From Alphaproteobacteria bacterium (GTDB lineage Bacteria; Pseudomonadota; Alphaproteobacteria; Rhizobiales; GCA-2746425): 64,000 nucleotides of DNA. The stretch is taken from assembly GCA_024743215.1 (NCBI GenBank), contig JANSWZ010000011.1:1-64000 (forward strand), in the 5' to 3' direction. The notes under the pieces were generated by a model, which did no database searches, had not been told where the DNA came from, and worked only from the letters and a program-made list of their open reading frames with translations. This document shows positions 51,902-61,464 of the stretch, in pieces. Positions within the stretch are counted from its first letter, which is position 1, and each line of letters opens with the position of its first letter. Both the position numbers and the translations under genes were made by a program.

Positions 51902-53701
51902 TTAATTTTTGCTGGAAAGGTAAGTTCGCCAGTCGCCAAACTCTGAGATATCGCGCGCACCAGCTGTCCCGCTGGCTTCGCAGATGAACCCTTTCACATA
52001 GCTTCCATCGTCCAGTTCTACCGACCCCAATCCCAGAGGAGATGGAATACCCCCGAGAAAACTGCCAACGTGATCCATCGGAAGAGACCAGATTTCCAAT
52101 CCGATTGGCTGAGAACCACTGCCTTCTGTTCGCACCAGCCCTGGGCGCTCTGGTGGCCCACCTGCCAATGCGTAAAACTTGTAATTTGCCGATGTTTTGG
52201 CAGCCCGTACAAATGCGCCATCGCGATCCGTCAACTGCCAATTGAGCGGGAGGTCAGCCATATGTGCTCCGCAAACCGCCAACTCCATTCTGTCACTTTT
52301 TGCCTGATTCGAAAGTGGGCTAATGCCAGTCGCCTTGTGGTCGGTGGCCCCCAGATTGCGCGGACAATCCAACTCAAAATAACGCGCAACGCTGGCGGTC
52401 AACGCATCCTCTCCGAACCTTGCAAGCAGAGTAACGCTTCCGGGCTGCCCGTCCCCTCGCGGCGCGGTCGGAACCGCAATCCCGCACATGTCCAGCAGGT
52501 TGACGAAATTCGTGTAAGTTCCGAAATTTGAATTGGGCGTAACCGGATCGGCCTCAAGATCAGCAACGCTGTAAAAGGTCGGAATGGTTGGCACACACAA
52601 CAAATCAAGCTCTGCCAAAGCGGCCTCGGCCACCCGCTTCAAATCCTGCAGGCGGTACATGCCACGAAACGCATCAGCCGCACTCAAACTCTCCGCATGA
52701 CAGATGATCTGCCGGGTTACCGGATGTACGGCGTCAGGATCTTCTTTCAACAAATCTTCAATGACTGTGTAGCGTTCAGCAACCCATGCCCCTTCATACA
52801 GCATATGAGCAACGTCATAGAACGGCGTAAAATCCACCTCCACTATGTCAGCACCGGACGCGGCCAAAACAGCAACGTCACGCCGAAAGGCCTGTTCCTG
52901 AATTTCATCTCCAAAGAACTCGATGGACTTGGCGTCTGGCACACCCACACGCAATCCGGACGGGACAGCATGCAACGCATTCGTCGCAATCGGCCTTGCA
53001 TAGGCATCCGCCTCATCAAAATCCGCTGCCACATCGAACGCGGCATAGGCATCATCCACTGTCAGCGCGAAAATGGAAATCGTATCCAGTGTCCGGCAGG
53101 CAGGTACGACACCGCTTGCAGACAAAGCACCAAGGCTGGGTTTCAGACCGACAATATTATTCAGCGCAGCAGGCACTCGGCCCGATCCGGCTGTATCTGT
53201 GCCAAGTGAAAAACTGACAATGCCATGTCCCACAATCACGCCTGAACCACCGGAAGAACCGCCAGGAACCACTAGCGGATCGACAGAATTGCGCGGCGCG
53301 CCATAAGGCGAGCGAACCCCCACAAGGCCGGTAGCAAATTGATCCAGATTGGTCTTGCCAATCATCAACGCGCCAGATGCCCGTAATTTGGCAATGACAT
53401 AAGCATCCGTCGAAGGCGTGTAGGCGTAGGCGGGGCAAGCCGCCGTCGTCGGCAACCCGGCCACATCTATGTTATCCTTGGCCGCAAACGGAATGCCCCA
53501 AAGTGCCTTGTCAGGATCAAACGCACCCAACGCTCCGGCTTCCGCTCTCAGCGCCTCCCGATCGCACAAATGAATGAAAATTGCCGGATCATCCACAGCC
53601 TCCAGCCGGGCAAATATCTCATCAATCACATCGACTGGGTGCACGCCGTTCTCATAGGCAGTACGCAATTCGGGAATGGTAAATAGCAGATTGCTCAGCA
53701 T
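51902..53701 (-). CDS. atzF: Allophanate hydrolase (AtzF-like amidase)
   Basis: 599 residues. The amidase-signature domain has the catalytic triad: Lys75 in PFAAKDNIDV, Ser149/150 in VPGGSSGGSG, Ser173 in GTDTAGSGRVPA. The C-terminal domain (about 470-595, MELAVCGAHM, GFICEASGTAGARDISEFGDWR) is the AtzF/AH_C type, which channels an intermediate. It hydrolyses allophanate to ammonia and carbon dioxide. No urea carboxylase gene is nearby; instead it follows an ABC importer by 17 bases. Confidence 0.88.
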   Translation of the reverse strand: MLSNLLFTIPELRTAYENGVHPVDVIDEIFARLEAVDDPAIFIHLCDREALRAEAGALGAFDPDKALWGIPFAAKDNIDVAGLPTTAACPAYAYTPSTDAYVIAKLRASGALMIGKTNLDQFATGLVGVRSPYGAPRNSVDPLVVPGGSSGGSGVIVGHGIVSFSLGTDTAGSGRVPAALNNIVGLKPSLGALSASGVVPACRTLDTISIFALTVDDAYAAFDVAADFDEADAYARPIATNALHAVPSGLRVGVPDAKSIEFFGDEIQEQAFRRDVAVLAASGADIVEVDFTPFYDVAHMLYEGAWVAERYTVIEDLLKEDPDAVHPVTRQIICHAESLSAADAFRGMYRLQDLKRVAEAALAELDLLCVPTIPTFYSVADLEADPVTPNSNFGTYTNFVNLLDMCGIAVPTAPRGDGQPGSVTLLARFGEDALTASVARYFELDCPRNLGATDHKATGISPLSNQAKSDRMELAVCGAHMADLPLNWQLTDRDGAFVRAAKTSANYKFYALAGGPPERPGLVRTEGSGSQPIGLEIWSLPMDHVGSFLGGIPSPLGLGSVELDDGSYVKGFICEASGTAGARDISEFGDWRTYLSSKN

Positions 53702-53718
53702 CGCTTGTCTCCAGATAC

Positions 53719-55350
53719 TCAGGCGACGATGCGTCGCGCAGGTGGTTTTGGTGCTGCAGAAAGCAGCTCTTTCGTGTAGGGTTCTTGTGGGTTTGACATG
53801 ACTTGCAGGGTGGGCCCCTGCTCGACGATTTCACCGGCCTTCATCACCACAACATGGTCACACAGCAAGCGCACTACGTGCAGATCATGGCTCACAAACA
53901 GATAACTCATGCCCAGTTTTGCGCGCAGATCCATCAGAAGGTTCAGCACAACAGCCTGAATGGAGACGTCAAGCGCCGCTGTTGGTTCATCCAGGATCAG
54001 GAATTTCGGCTCAAGTGCAATTGCGCGGGCAATCCCCACACGCGCTTTTTGCCCACCGGACAACTGGTGAGGAAACCGATCCAGCAAGGTCGCTGGCAGG
54101 CCAACAAGTCCAGCCAGCTCTTCAATTCGGGTCGATAATTCTGACCCACCCATCTGGCCAAGTCGCTGCAGGGGCTCTGCAATCGTGTGGCGCGCTGTGT
54201 GACGCGGATTCAGACTGTCTGTGGCGTCCTGAAACACCATTTGGATATCACCACGCCGGCTGTTCTTGGCAAACGCTGCGGCGGGCATTGCGGCAATATC
54301 CACACCATCAAACAGGATTTCGCCAGCTGTTGCATCCATCAGCCGAACCAGCATTTCAGACGTTGTGGATTTTCCACAACCACTTTCCCCGACCAACCCG
54401 ACGCTCTGCCCGCGTTTGACCGTGAAGGAGATATTCTTCACGGCATGAACAGGTCCGGATTTGCCCCGATAGGTTTTGGTCAGATTTCGGACATCCAGCA
54501 ATGCATCTTCGCTGACGTCATGTGGCAACTCCGGTTTGCGGTCCTCAGGTGGCAACAGGCTGCGGATGGATTCACCTTCTCGCGGTGTCGCATCCACCAA
54601 CTTTCTTGTATAGCTGTGCTGTGGGTTGCTGAACAATTCAACAGGATCACCCTGCTCAACAATCCCGCCATCCTTCATCACCATGATCCGGTCGCAATAT
54701 TGCGCTGCCAGACCAAGGTCATGGGTAATCAGGATGGAACTCATCTCACGTGCCCGGATCAACTCACTCACAAGGTCCATCACCGCTTTTTGTGTGGTGA
54801 TATCCAGTCCGGTTGTTGGCTCATCGGCAATCAGCAGACGGGGATCACACGCCAATGCGATGGCAATGACAATGCGTTGGCACATTCCACCGGACAACTC
54901 GAATGGATAGGCATCATACCGTGCAACAGCATCGCGTATCTTGACCGCTTCCAGAGCTTCGATTGCCTTTTCGCGCGCTGTATACCGTGTCGCTTTGGCA
55001 TGGCGACGCAAGACATCTTCAATCTGATGGCCCACTTTACGAATAGGGTTCAAGGCCGCGCGGGGATTCTGGAAAATCATCGAGATTTCACGACCACGAA
55101 TATCTCGCATGGTCTTTTCGGCAACCCGGCGCAAATCAACGCCGGAATAGACGGCCTCACCCGATTTGATCGTGCCGCCAACATCCAGAATGCGCATCAA
55201 TGCATAGGAGGTGACCGATTTACCAGATCCACTTTCGCCGACAATTCCCAGAATTTCACCCTTTTCCAGCTCAAAGCTGATGCCGCGTACGGCATCCACC
55301 GAACCGCGTCGGGTCTGAAAGGAGACAGCAAGGTCTTTAACGCTCAGCAT
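53719..55350 (-). CDS. ABC transporter ATPase, fused DppD-DppF-type
   Basis: 543 residues containing two complete ATPase domains. First: Walker A GESGSGKS, signature LSGGMCQR, Walker B LLIADEP. Second: GESGCGKS, LSGGQKAR, FLILDEP. Each ends with an oligopeptide/dipeptide-type C-terminal extension. It powers the two permeases upstream. The start is 2 bases after the permease stop and the amidase gene follows. Confidence 0.93.
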   Translation of the reverse strand: MLSVKDLAVSFQTRRGSVDAVRGISFELEKGEILGIVGESGSGKSVTSYALMRILDVGGTIKSGEAVYSGVDLRRVAEKTMRDIRGREISMIFQNPRAALNPIRKVGHQIEDVLRRHAKATRYTAREKAIEALEAVKIRDAVARYDAYPFELSGGMCQRIVIAIALACDPRLLIADEPTTGLDITTQKAVMDLVSELIRAREMSSILITHDLGLAAQYCDRIMVMKDGGIVEQGDPVELFSNPQHSYTRKLVDATPREGESIRSLLPPEDRKPELPHDVSEDALLDVRNLTKTYRGKSGPVHAVKNISFTVKRGQSVGLVGESGCGKSTTSEMLVRLMDATAGEILFDGVDIAAMPAAAFAKNSRRGDIQMVFQDATDSLNPRHTARHTIAEPLQRLGQMGGSELSTRIEELAGLVGLPATLLDRFPHQLSGGQKARVGIARAIALEPKFLILDEPTAALDVSIQAVVLNLLMDLRAKLGMSYLFVSHDLHVVRLLCDHVVVMKAGEIVEQGPTLQVMSNPQEPYTKELLSAAPKPPARRIVA

Positions 55351-55352
55351 GA

Positions 55353-56231
55353 TCAGGTCCTCTGGCGCGGATCTACAATGTCCCGCAAACCATCTCCCAG
55401 AAGATTAAAAGTGAACACTGCAATCATGAGCGTCAGACCAGGGAAAACCGCCAGCCACCACTCACCGGACACAATGAAATTCGCCCCTTCTGCAACCATA
55501 ATGCCCCATTCCGCAGTCGGCGGACGCACACCCAGGCCAATGAAAGAGAGGCCTGCTGCATTCAAAATGGCCCAACCAAGGTTGAGCGACACCTGAACCA
55601 TCATCGGCGGCAATGCATTGGGAAAAATATGCATGGCCAATACGCGAATATCGGAATTACCTGACAATTTGGCTGCTCGGGCAAAGCCGGAATCACGCCG
55701 AATGTTCACCTCAGCCCGCACCAGCCGTGCGTAGAATGGCACATTGATGATAGCGGTGGCATAAATGATGTTTTCAATCGTATTGCCAAGCGCTGCAACA
55801 ATGCCCATCGCCAGCACGAACAGGGGAAAGGCCATGATTGTATCGAGAACGCGGTTGAGCACGGCATCAAGCCAGCCCCCCCAGTAACCGGCAACACTTC
55901 CCAGAACAGAGCCAACCACGAAAGATAGCGCAACAGCGGCAACCGAAATCGAGAGATCAAGACGGGTCGCCACAATCACACGACTGAAAACATCTCTGCC
56001 CACACTATCAGTGCCAAACCAATGCGCCAGCGACGGGGCCTGCAAGGCATTTGCAGCATTCGTCGCCAAAGGATCATAGGGAACCAGACTTGGTCCGAAA
56101 ACCGCTGCCAGGATAATCAGCGCAAACATGCAGAAGGCAAGCATTGTCACCGGGTTGGCTCGCAGCACATAAATCAGGTGATCCAATCCACCTGACGACT
56201 TCGCAGCCGATTTTATCGAAGCATCACTCAT
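55353..56231 (-). CDS. ABC permease, DppC-like
   Basis: 292 residues, six membrane helices. FGTDSVGRDVFSRVIVATR and the EAA loop AAKLSGNSDIRVLAMHIFPNALPPM are DppC-type. It overlaps the DppB-like gene by 4 bases. Partner permease of the peptide/nickel-type importer. Confidence 0.92.
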   Translation of the reverse strand: MSDASIKSAAKSSGGLDHLIYVLRANPVTMLAFCMFALIILAAVFGPSLVPYDPLATNAANALQAPSLAHWFGTDSVGRDVFSRVIVATRLDLSISVAAVALSFVVGSVLGSVAGYWGGWLDAVLNRVLDTIMAFPLFVLAMGIVAALGNTIENIIYATAIINVPFYARLVRAEVNIRRDSGFARAAKLSGNSDIRVLAMHIFPNALPPMMVQVSLNLGWAILNAAGLSFIGLGVRPPTAEWGIMVAEGANFIVSGEWWLAVFPGLTLMIAVFTFNLLGDGLRDIVDPRQRT

Positions 56232-57268
56232 TTGGAAGCAAACCCGATACGCGGATCAATCGCCGTATAGGCAAGATCAATGATGAGATTGAGCAATACA
56301 AACAGCAGTGCCATTGCCAACACAAAGCCCTGAACGGCTGCGTAATCAGAGACGACAAGTGCCTCAACCGCATAAGAGCCAATGCCGGGCCAGGCGAATA
56401 CTTTCTCCACCAGCACATTTGCGCCAAGCGCAAAGGAAAACACCATGCCAAGCGTGGTCACAACCGGAAGCAACGCATTTCGAAACGCATAGCCATACAA
56501 GACCTTGCGATTGGTCAGGCCCGCTGCCTTTGCCGTGCGGATAAAATCGGAGGACAGCGCCGTCAGCATGGCTGCGCGTGTCATGCGGGCAATGGGTGCA
56601 AGGGTAAACAGGGCAAGCGTCACGGCCGGCAACACCAATTGCTTCAACGCGCCTAACCACGTTTCCCAATCGCCAACCACGGCCGCATCAATTAGATAAA
56701 ACCCGGTAACCCGATCAGGCTCAATATAGATGAAATCCAACCGCCCCAAGGGCGATGGAGCAATGCCGAGCAAATAGTAAAACACGTAAATCAGAACGAT
56801 ACCGGTGAAAAATGTTGGCAGGGACACACCCGCTGTCACAACAACACGGCACAGATGATCAATCCAGGAACCAGGCTGCGTGGCCGCCAGAACACCAAGT
56901 GGAATTGCGATCCCGCAAGAGACAATCAGCGCCGTTAAGGTCAGCTCCAGCGAGGCTGGCAAGCGTTTTGCCAAATCAGCAGCCACAGACTGGCCACTTG
57001 AAATGGATTGGCCAAGGTCGCCCTGCAGCAAGTCTCCCACATAGATGAAAAATTGCTGGATCAGGGGCTTGTCCAACCCCAGAGCTACCCGTATTTCTTC
57101 AATCGAAGCTTCATCCGCAGCAGCCCCGGCAAAATAAGCCGCCGGGTCCCCTGGTAAAGCGCGGGTCAACAGGAAGCTGATAACCACAACGCCCACCACC
57201 ACGGGGATCGACTGCGCAATGCGCATCATGACAGCGCGCAGTCGAGGATATGTGTTGGCTGTTGCCAT
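56228..57268 (-). CDS. ABC permease, DppB-like
   Basis: 346 residues, six membrane helices. AQSIPVVVGVVVISFLLTRALPGDPA at the N-terminus and the EAA loop IRTAKAAGLTNRKVLYGYAFRNALLPVVT are DppB-type. It starts 2 bases after the binding-protein gene. Confidence 0.92.
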   Translation of the reverse strand: MATANTYPRLRAVMMRIAQSIPVVVGVVVISFLLTRALPGDPAAYFAGAAADEASIEEIRVALGLDKPLIQQFFIYVGDLLQGDLGQSISSGQSVAADLAKRLPASLELTLTALIVSCGIAIPLGVLAATQPGSWIDHLCRVVVTAGVSLPTFFTGIVLIYVFYYLLGIAPSPLGRLDFIYIEPDRVTGFYLIDAAVVGDWETWLGALKQLVLPAVTLALFTLAPIARMTRAAMLTALSSDFIRTAKAAGLTNRKVLYGYAFRNALLPVVTTLGMVFSFALGANVLVEKVFAWPGIGSYAVEALVVSDYAAVQGFVLAMALLFVLLNLIIDLAYTAIDPRIGFASK

Positions 57269-57270
57269 TA

Positions 57271-58884
57271 TTACGCGCGGCCCAACGGACGTGCATCAAG
57301 CTGACGATGGAACCAGAATTCATAGCCTTCTGCACCATTTGCAGCCACATTCAATGCAGGCTGATACAGCGGAATACGCGGCAAATCTTCCAACACGATT
57401 TCAAACATGCGCTTGAGGTTCGGCGCATATTGTGGATCTTCAACCGGCATATGCAGAGTCGCATCCACCAAATCCTCAACTTCCTGATTCATATAGTTGG
57501 AAGAATTGAACAAATGTCCATGCTGATAAGCCCAGAAGAAGTAGTAATCCGGCGTGTTCAACCAACCACCGAAATTCTCAAGATGCAGCGCAAGTCGCTT
57601 TTCAACAAGCGCAGCCGTCCGCCAGTTTGCGCCCGGAATTTTCTCGATCTCTGCCTTGATACCGATCTTCGCCAGATTCTCCTGAATCAGAAGCGCTGTT
57701 GGCTCCATCCATGATGCCAGATCCAGGCTGATGGATAGCGGCACTTCAAACCCATCCGGATAACCGGATTTGGCCATATGCTCCCGAGCTTTGTCGAGGT
57801 CAGTATAATACTGCGTCTTGCGCGGCCACGCGATATCATTGATTTCAGCCTCACCGCCCCACAGCGGTGCCCCTCGTCCATAAGCTGCTGTCTGGAAAAT
57901 TGCTTCATAAGGCACTGCATAAGCCAGCGCCTTGCGCACATCAGGATCCTGAAACGGTTCAAAATTCGTGTTTGGACACAGACAGTTCATGCAGTTTTCA
58001 ATCGGCGTTGAATAGACATCAACAATGTCTGCCAATTCAGCTGCATCCTTGTCGGGAATGTTGAACGACATCTGTACATCGCCCCGCTCGATCAGCGCAC
58101 GGCGTGTGGAAGGGCTTGGTACTTCGCGCACAACCACCCGCTTAACTGCTGGCAGCGTGCCACCAACCCAGGCATCATTGCGGTCATAAACAAGCTGCTC
58201 ACCAGGGGACCAGCGAGCAACCTTGAAGGCCCCGGAACCGGCGGGCGTCATGTGCAGATACTCCATCGCCCACGGGTCATCCGTTGTGGCATTTGCCTTG
58301 GCAACAGCCGAGTTGATGACGAAAGGCACCGGCACCGCCAGATCTGGAATGGTCAACTTCGATGGCTTGTCCAGCTTGATGACAAATGTGGCTTCGTCCA
58401 CCGCTTCAAACTGGTCTGGGCGCAGCAGGCCGCCCGCTTTCATCTGGACTGTTGGAAAACCGCCAACGGAAACAGCGCGATCAAACGACCATTTAACATC
58501 CTCAGCTGTCACCTTTGAACCGTCCCAGAATGTGGCGTTCGGCTTCAGTTTGAATGTCAGGGTCAAGCCATCTTCGGAGACCGACCAACTTTCAGCCAAC
58601 TCCGGTTCAATCACCTCATAATCATATGAAAAGCCACCGCCAGGAGCATCTTTGGTACCAAATGACACCAGACGGTCGTAGCAATTGACCGCAACCTGAT
58701 ACGACGCTCGGTTGGTTCCGGTGCGGTGGAGATCAAGACTGTTGATCGTCTGACCAGTCACCACAACCAGTGTATCGGAACCCTGTGCAGCCGCAGGCAT
58801 GGTTTTTAGGAAGGGAAGCACTGATACGCCAGCGATTCCGCCACTCATTTTCAAAAAATTGCGTCGTGATGTCATAGTCTTCAT
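57271..58884 (-). CDS. ABC solute-binding protein, peptide/SBP_bac_5 type
   Basis: About 537 residues from ATG 58884 (AGGGAAACA upstream); the track adds 38 codons. A Tat signal (SRRNFLKMSGGIAGVSVLPFL) precedes the SBP_bac_5 fold: LAESWSVSEDGLTLTFKLKPNATFWDGSKVTAEDVKWSFDR. It captures the ligand of the operon. The family binds peptides, but also amides and other compounds; the downstream allophanate hydrolase points to a nitrogen-rich ligand. LysR gene divergent upstream. Confidence 0.92.
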   Translation of the reverse strand: MKTMTSRRNFLKMSGGIAGVSVLPFLKTMPAAAQGSDTLVVVTGQTINSLDLHRTGTNRASYQVAVNCYDRLVSFGTKDAPGGGFSYDYEVIEPELAESWSVSEDGLTLTFKLKPNATFWDGSKVTAEDVKWSFDRAVSVGGFPTVQMKAGGLLRPDQFEAVDEATFVIKLDKPSKLTIPDLAVPVPFVINSAVAKANATTDDPWAMEYLHMTPAGSGAFKVARWSPGEQLVYDRNDAWVGGTLPAVKRVVVREVPSPSTRRALIERGDVQMSFNIPDKDAAELADIVDVYSTPIENCMNCLCPNTNFEPFQDPDVRKALAYAVPYEAIFQTAAYGRGAPLWGGEAEINDIAWPRKTQYYTDLDKAREHMAKSGYPDGFEVPLSISLDLASWMEPTALLIQENLAKIGIKAEIEKIPGANWRTAALVEKRLALHLENFGGWLNTPDYYFFWAYQHGHLFNSSNYMNQEVEDLVDATLHMPVEDPQYAPNLKRMFEIVLEDLPRIPLYQPALNVAANGAEGYEFWFHRQLDARPLGRA

Positions 58885-59063
58885 TGCTGTTTCCCTGTCT
58901 GAGATAGTGTCGTTGAAATAATCTGTATTGCCCGCATATGACGTGATCGACATAGCAAACCGGGGCATTGCGTGAAGAGTGAAATGATTTACTGTCAACT
59001 TCTACTGCTATAAACTCATAAGAGCGTTGCAAAAAATACATCACTCTAAAAAAGACATTTGAT

Positions 59064-59975
59064 ATGAAACACTTGAGAACATTTGAGCTGATTGAAGCAG
59101 TGATGCGAGCCGGCTCGATCCGCAAAGCAGCAGAGGATATGAACATCACAGCCTCCGCGCTTAATCGCCGCATCCAGGGCTTTGAACAAGAATTCGGTTG
59201 GGAAATTTTCGAGCGCCTGCCGCGCGGAATGCGTCTGAATCCAGCCGGTGAATTGCTGATACAACACATCCGCGCGCAGATGATTGACATGGCACGCGTG
59301 CGCTCTCACGTAGCGGATTTGACGGGAGAGCGGCGCGGCCACGTCTCAATTGCCTGCTCACAGGCTTTGTTGCCATATTTCCTGCCAAAGCAAATTGCGC
59401 TCTACAGAGCTCAGCATCCCGGTGTGACCTTTTCCATCAATGTGCGCGACCGAGCCCAGGCGGAGCATGATCTGGCAACCTTCAACAGCGACCTTGCCCT
59501 CGTTTTTGAACCAGTTCACATGGTTGAATTCGAAGTCATTCAGGCCACCCCGCAACCGGTCTGTGCTCTTTTCAGAGCAGAAGACCCGCTGGCCGAAAAA
59601 AATGACCTGCGCTTGCGGGATTGCCTGAGCAAGCCACTGGTCATGCCATCGGCAGCTTATGGGGTGCGCCACCTCTTGGAACTGGGCGCAAAGAAAATTG
59701 GACGCACCCTGTCTGCCATGGTCGAAACAGAATCCTTTGAGCTAATTCGTCACTATGTCATCCACGAAGATTCCGTCGGTTTTCAAATCCCGATAGGTCT
59801 GGATACTGAACGTCAAAAATCTATTGCAGTTCGCCCATTGTCCAAAAAGGATGTTCCGGTTGGTCAGCTTCTGCTCGGACAGATGAAAGGCAGGATTCTA
59901 CCAGTCGTCTCATCCAGATTCGCAGATCAACTTGTCATCGCTCTGAAACAGTGGGAACCGGAACTCACCGAGTAA
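59064..59975 (+). CDS. LysR-family transcriptional regulator
   Basis: 303 residues. The HTH (LRTFELIEAVMRAGSIRKAAEDMNITASALNRRIQGFEQEFGWEIFERLPRGM) is followed by the periplasmic-binding-like effector domain (VSIACSQALLPYFLPKQIALYRAQHPGVTFSI). It is divergent from the ABC/allophanate-hydrolase operon and probably controls it. Confidence 0.9.
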   Translation: MKHLRTFELIEAVMRAGSIRKAAEDMNITASALNRRIQGFEQEFGWEIFERLPRGMRLNPAGELLIQHIRAQMIDMARVRSHVADLTGERRGHVSIACSQALLPYFLPKQIALYRAQHPGVTFSINVRDRAQAEHDLATFNSDLALVFEPVHMVEFEVIQATPQPVCALFRAEDPLAEKNDLRLRDCLSKPLVMPSAAYGVRHLLELGAKKIGRTLSAMVETESFELIRHYVIHEDSVGFQIPIGLDTERQKSIAVRPLSKKDVPVGQLLLGQMKGRILPVVSSRFADQLVIALKQWEPELTE

Positions 59976-59988
59976 GACGCGCCATAAC

Positions 59989-60570
59989 TTATCGCAGTTC
60001 AACCATTCGCTCAGGAAACTCCAACGCGATTGCGTCCAATGCGTCCTTCAGGTAACGCACCATATGACTCGGCCATGAGCCGAGTTCGGAGTCCTCGACA
60101 CAAGCCATGTGTACTGTGTTGCTGGCGCTGGCATAGGGATGCCCATTCTTTGATGCAGCGGCACGCATTGCGCGTTGCAGGCGGGTGTAGTCGATTTCTG
60201 CTGCTGCTACCGTGTCGGGACGCACTTCAATATGGCTCAATCCAACCACCCGAAACAGATCAAAAGCCTGTGGCGTGGGGCGCCTATAGCCCTTCATCCG
60301 GTAGTAGAAAGTGATGATATCCGCGGCCACCAAGCCTGACTGAAACTGCAATTGGCTCAACTCCCCCTTCAACAGGGCACGGCCCAGCGCAAACCCCCAT
60401 TCGGGCCGCAAGGCATTAGCCTTGTTTGCACCATGCATACGTTTTCGAGCCTCCAGAGCAACGCTGCGTGTGCGATCACTCTGACCCGCCCGTGAAGGCT
60501 GACCATTTGGTTGCCGCCTGATGTTGACAATACGCTTGCGACCGGAACGTTTCATCGATTTGGTTCTCAT
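59989..60570 (-). CDS. Phage-module protein, unknown, basic
   Basis: About 193 residues from ATG 60570 (AAGG upstream); the track adds 68 codons. The N-terminus is very basic (KSMKRSGRKRIVNIRRQ). A central segment (ALEARKRMHGANKANALRPEWGFALGRALLKGELS) resembles hypothetical proteins of rhizobial phage early regions, but I cannot name a function. It is the last gene of a three-gene minus-strand operon. It may bind nucleic acid. Confidence 0.55.
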   Translation of the reverse strand: MRTKSMKRSGRKRIVNIRRQPNGQPSRAGQSDRTRSVALEARKRMHGANKANALRPEWGFALGRALLKGELSQLQFQSGLVAADIITFYYRMKGYRRPTPQAFDLFRVVGLSHIEVRPDTVAAAEIDYTRLQRAMRAAASKNGHPYASASNTVHMACVEDSELGSWPSHMVRYLKDALDAIALEFPERMVELR

Positions 60571-60641
60571 GAGCTGACCTTTTGTGAGGAGAATAAATGG
60601 GTGTCTGCTGTGCCAATACCGCGGAATTGAAGCGCGGTTTC

Positions 60642-61175
60642 CTAAAACAACCCTTTGTCCAGCCGCGCCTGATGCGTGCAGATACCGCGTGACACCAATG
60701 CGTGGTTTTCTGTCCTTAAGAACCTGGAAATCCGTGTCACGACACACGGTGTCTGATGCCAGGCGCGCCAGCAAAACTCATGCTTTGCCAGCTTCACATA
60801 ACGACTGCCTTTGACCTGACAGATTTCGTCTTCCTCCAGCCCGTAGCGCATACAGATTTCCATCATGATCTCGGATAGGCTGTGCGCCGTCGCGGGATCC
60901 CCGGTAAATTGTTTTGGGGCAACTTTTGGGTGGCTTGGAATACTGACCGGGAACAGAATGGCCTTCATCTTCGGGCCCGGTTCTCGATGGTAAACGCGTT
61001 TTGCCCGAATTTTCCCGGATTCTGACTTAGCAATCGGCTTGGGGAGGATTGATTTCTGCGCGGAGGGCGCGGGGCCAGCCTTGCGCGCATATGGCATTCC
61101 ACCCATACGCAAAAGCCTCTGTTTATGGGCAAGCTGCAACTGGCCTGCGTAACCCAATTCTGAACTGGTCATCAT
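60642..61175 (-). CDS. DnaA domain IV-like helix-turn-helix protein (phage type)
   Basis: About 177 residues from ATG 61175. The C-terminal 80 residues follow the layout of the DnaA DNA-binding domain: MMEICMRYGLEEDEICQVKGSRY, VKLAKHEFCWRAWHQT, RISRFLRTENHALVSRGICTHQARL (the last helix in place of G.RDH.TV). The N-terminal part is basic and disordered. Phage proteins of this type may recognise a DnaA-box-like origin or act in regulation. The start is in a ATGATGA overlap with the small HTH gene. Confidence 0.65.
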   Translation of the reverse strand: MMTSSELGYAGQLQLAHKQRLLRMGGMPYARKAGPAPSAQKSILPKPIAKSESGKIRAKRVYHREPGPKMKAILFPVSIPSHPKVAPKQFTGDPATAHSLSEIMMEICMRYGLEEDEICQVKGSRYVKLAKHEFCWRAWHQTPCVVTRISRFLRTENHALVSRGICTHQARLDKGLF

Positions 61176-61348
61176 TGCAAACCAACCCGGTTGGCATCGC
61201 GAAGCCGCGCCAAAAGATTGTAAACCAGCGATTCCGGGCAGCATAAAACATCAGCAATTTCAGCGCTGTCCAGACCAAAGGCCCAATACCAAAGAACGTT
61301 GTCTGTGAATGCGCGCGATGCGCAATGTTGTTCAACTGAAAGAACCAT
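61172..61348 (-). CDS. Small HTH protein (58 residues)
   Basis: Not in the ORF track. From ATG 61348, with AAGGG upstream, the frame encodes 58 residues: MVLSVEQHCASRAFTDNVLWYW, then a helix-turn-helix-like segment (DSAEIADVLCCPESLVYNLLARLRD). It ends in an overlap with the DnaA-like gene. Size and position suit a Cro-like or sigma-like phage regulator; homology not proven. Confidence 0.6.
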   Translation of the reverse strand: MVLSVEQHCASRAFTDNVLWYWAFGLDSAEIADVLCCPESLVYNLLARLRDANRVGLQ

Positions 61349-61396
61349 CTAAGCCCTTCTCTTTTCTGCGAACCTTGCCGCCTGTTTGATTGATAA

Positions 61397-61464
61397 GGCC
61401 GGTGCGGGAAAAGCAAAAACCCGCACCGGCCGCGTGGCCTGGCTTTGGAGGAAAGGGCCAGGCC
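61397..61464. repeat. Two tandem perfect hairpins
   Basis: GGCCGGTGCGGG/CCCGCACCGGCC (12-base stem, 61397-61431) is followed at once by GGCCTGGC/GCCAGGCC (61436-61464). Further right, smaller inverted repeats occur (GGGAA/TTCCC; GCGGATG/CATCCGC). No T-run marks them as ordinary terminators. Confidence 0.75.

Noticed and set aside
54187-55596. 469-residue plus-strand ORF
   Set aside because: It lies opposite the ABC ATPase gene, whose Walker and signature motifs are unmistakable. The plus-strand frame is a Cys/His/Arg-rich shadow without family motifs.
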